A DNA stretch of 64,000 nucleotides from positions 2,976,001 to 3,040,000 of the forward strand of contig CBDBMH010000002.1 in assembly GCA_965207275.1 (NCBI GenBank), in the 5' to 3' direction. A program made the translations under genes and the position numbers. The stretch is from Bin22 sp965207275 (GTDB lineage: Bacteria > Chloroflexota > Dehalococcoidia > Lucifugimonadales > UBA3495). Under the pieces are notes generated by a model. It saw only the letters and a list, made by a program, of their open reading frames with translations. It was not told the DNA's origin and searched no databases. Positions 62,078-64,000 of this stretch are shown here, piece after piece; position 1 is the stretch's first letter; each line of letters starts with the position of its first letter.

Positions 62078-62112
62078 GGCCTCCCGAAAGTTTCGGGAGG
62101 CCTTTCCTTTTA
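62078..62112 (+). terminator. Intrinsic terminator between the duplicated binding proteins
   Basis: The stem GGCCTCCCGAA / TTCGGGAGGCC with a very short loop is followed by TTTCCTTTT, so the two paralogues are transcribed separately. Confidence 0.9.
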
Positions 62113-62189
62113 CGAATAACAAAAGCTGCCGCAATAATTTCAATCTTATTACATACGTATTCAACAAATTAAAGTCGTTATCAGGGCTG

Positions 62190-62219
62190 TTGACACCATT
62201 TGACAAAGGGAATTATACT
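62190..62219 (+). promoter_or_regulatory. Promoter of the second duplicated solute-binding protein
   Basis: TTGACA at 62190-62195, an 18-base spacer and TATACT at 62214-62219, identical in boxes and spacing to the promoter of copy 1. Confidence 0.82.
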
Positions 62220-62303
62220 CTGGCAGATTTCCGGCCCTTCGCCTATTTCGTCCAAAATGTCGGAATCCAGCGCCCGATTCCTGATATATGGAGGTCAATG
62301 TTA

Positions 62304-64000
62304 ATGGCATTCCGGTCAAGTTTATCCAGATCCGTTCTTATCATATCCCTGGTCATGGCACTTACCCTGGTGGTGGCCTGCGGCACTGCCGCGCCCGAAG
62401 TTGTTGAAAGGGAAGTCATCAAGGAGGTAACCGTAGAAGTCCCCAAGGAAGTAGAGGTCGTCAAGGAAGTGGAAGTGCCGGTGGAGGTGGAGAGGGAAGT
62501 CGTCAAGGAAGTGGAAGTGGTGAAGGAGGTTGAGGTACTAAAGGAAGTGCCCAAGGAAACCGTGGTTGAAAAGACGGTGATCGCCACGCCCACTCCCATT
62601 CCCGTGGTGATGGAGCAGGTGGAAGCAAAGGTTGACCGCGTTATCTACGCCCTGGGCGAGGTTAACGAGACCAACCGCCACTGGACCGTGGGTCGCCCCT
62701 CCTATTACCAGTTTGACCCATATTCGGAAACCCTGGTTGGCCTGGACGCGCAGACCAACGAGCGGATTCCGCGCCTGGCCGAGAGCTGGGAAGTCACGCC
62801 CGATGGCCGGGAATGGACCTTCAACCTGGTGCAGGGAGCCATGTTCCACGACGGCTACGGAGAGTTTACTTCTGCCGACGCCGTATTCGCCCTGGACCGC
62901 ATAACGGGGGAAGACTCACAGGCTTCGGCAGCTTCCTTCTTCAACGGCGCCACCTGGGAAGCGACGGATGATTACAGCTTCCAGATATCCTTCCCTTCCA
63001 TTTCCATAGACACGGTAGCCATTCTCTCCCGCGGCTTCGGGGGCGGCGAGATAATGATGCTCAGCAAGAAGCAGTTTGATGATGTGGGAGTGGAAGGCTT
63101 TGACGCAGATCCGGCCGGCACCGGGTCCTACGAGTACGGCGGGCGCACCTCGGGCCAGAATATCTGGTTCGAAAAGGCCCCCGGCCCCCACTGGCGCGGC
63201 GAGAACCCGGACTTCCAGGAAGTGGAATTGCGCTGGGTACGCGAGGACCTTACCCGCCTGGCTGCCTTGCTTACCGGCGAAATTCACCTGGCCGCCCTCT
63301 CGCGGGAGTTGCAGTTGGAGGCCTCCCGCCGGGGGATGGAATCCGCCGAGGCTGGCGTCCCCACCAATTACCTGACCATGTTCCTGGGTGGGCAGTACTA
63401 CGTGGACGAGTACGCCGCGGACTTCGACCCCAGCGTGCCCTGGGCCAACCCCGAAACGGGTATATTGGTGCGCCAGGCAATGAACAAGGCAATTAACCGG
63501 GGGGAGATGCTGGACCATGTACTAAAGGGCCAGGGAGAGCTGATGCTGACAACTCAGTATTATCCCGGCCTGTTCCCCTGGAACCCGCAGTGGGAGTCGG
63601 ACTGGGATGACATGTACGGGTATGACGTGGAGGCAGCCAAGGAGTTGATGGCCCAGGCGGGCTTCAGCCCGGACAACCCCATGCCTTTCACTTCGTACAA
63701 TTACTTCTCAGCGGACGAACCGGAAACGGCGGTGATGCTGGAGGCCCTGATCAATTATTGGGAGCCCATCGGCATAGACGTAACCCTGCTGGACAGTGAG
63801 TGGGGGACCGTCCGCAAGAATTACCGGGAACGGAGCGACTTCATCAAGAAGGGCGGTTGGGGCAACGTGATTACCATGCGGTCTTTGACCACCTGGCTGC
63901 GGCTGTGGAGCACTACCCTGGGGACCGGCGGCGCCGGCTACTATTCCGAAGTGATCGATGACCTGTACGATTCATACCGGTCGCTGGAATCGGTGGACAA
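62304..64000 (+). CDS. Family 5 solute-binding lipoprotein, duplicate copy 2 (cut by window end)
   Basis: The first 565 codons of a paralogue of the previous gene. ATG 62304 has GGAGG 9 bases upstream; an in-frame ATG at 62298 is an alternative. The signal ends LVVACG, followed by the same Val/Glu/Lys linker (EVTVEVPKEVEVVKEVEVPV) and SBP_bac_5 domain (VRQAMNKAINRGEMLDHVLK). It aligns with copy 1 along its length; notable differences lie in the region facing the ligand, for example FHDGYGEFTSADAVFALDRI here. The frame is open to the last base, so the stop lies beyond 64000. Confidence 0.95.
   Translation, partial: MAFRSSLSRSVLIISLVMALTLVVACGTAAPEVVEREVIKEVTVEVPKEVEVVKEVEVPVEVEREVVKEVEVVKEVEVLKEVPKETVVEKTVIATPTPIPVVMEQVEAKVDRVIYALGEVNETNRHWTVGRPSYYQFDPYSETLVGLDAQTNERIPRLAESWEVTPDGREWTFNLVQGAMFHDGYGEFTSADAVFALDRITGEDSQASAASFFNGATWEATDDYSFQISFPSISIDTVAILSRGFGGGEIMMLSKKQFDDVGVEGFDADPAGTGSYEYGGRTSGQNIWFEKAPGPHWRGENPDFQEVELRWVREDLTRLAALLTGEIHLAALSRELQLEASRRGMESAEAGVPTNYLTMFLGGQYYVDEYAADFDPSVPWANPETGILVRQAMNKAINRGEMLDHVLKGQGELMLTTQYYPGLFPWNPQWESDWDDMYGYDVEAAKELMAQAGFSPDNPMPFTSYNYFSADEPETAVMLEALINYWEPIGIDVTLLDSEWGTVRKNYRERSDFIKKGGWGNVITMRSLTTWLRLWSTTLGTGGAGYYSEVIDDLYDSYRSLESVD

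Overview
The window reads as a chromosomal segment of a GC-rich (about 60% by eye), probably aerobic, uncultivated Chloroflexota bacterium of the Dehalococcoidia/SAR202 type. That assignment is an inference. It rests on the tmRNA, whose tag reads GEREFALAA and resembles the Dehalococcoides tag; on several LLM-family flavin/F420-type oxidoreductases; on lipoprotein solute-binding proteins with Pro/Ala/Thr or Val/Glu-rich linkers; and on intergenic space filled with small palindromic repeats. There are no rRNA or tRNA genes, no CRISPR array, no intact transposase and no obvious prophage.

Layout. 1-5.2 kb: gltD (cut by the window edge) and gltB on the minus strand, glutamate synthase. 5.8-6.2 kb: ssrA (tmRNA). 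6.3-13.5 kb: an MMPL/RND exporter, a lipoprotein with four Cache-like repeats that is split by a frameshift, and an NCS2-type permease fused to an ATPase-like domain. 14-17.5 kb: an ABC-2 exporter operon with one ATPase and three permeases, two of them a recent tandem duplication. 18-19.8 kb: a small lipoprotein, then a complete cobalamin-riboswitch unit (promoter, aptamer, terminator) controlling a FhuF-like [2Fe-2S] protein. 20-28 kb: gene remnants, a DEDDh exonuclease, three LLM oxidoreductases, a Cas4-like nuclease next to a small HTH protein, and a type II haloacid dehalogenase. 28.3-31.2 kb: pstCAB behind a Pho-box-like repeat. 31.3-39.2 kb: a double-VOC protein, a spondin-domain protein, a family 5 solute-binding lipoprotein, a solitary CO-dehydrogenase-type [2Fe-2S] subunit and two thioredoxin-fold lipoproteins. 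39.2-41.5 kb: a repeat island with one small hypothetical gene. 41.5-47 kb: a MoxR / DUF58 / transglutaminase-like / ogt operon. 47.6-57.4 kb: a second solute-binding protein, a dihydropyrimidinase-like hydrolase, two uncharacterised proteins (one nuclease-like and AT-richer), a 5'-3' exonuclease, an aminotransferase and an M28 peptidase. 57.6-64 kb: a dipeptide-type ABC transporter locus with two permeases on the minus strand and two tandemly duplicated solute-binding proteins on the plus strand, the second cut by the window end.

Together the genes suggest a heterotroph that scavenges peptides or other small organic solutes (four family 5 binding proteins), responds to phosphate and cobalamin supply, and modifies organic substrates with flavin/F420 enzymes. 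The most unusual points are the B12-riboswitch-controlled FhuF-like protein, a family of small mobile-looking elements sharing a 17-base terminal inverted repeat, a transglutaminase-like protein whose catalytic Cys position is Ser, and the permease-ATPase fusion.
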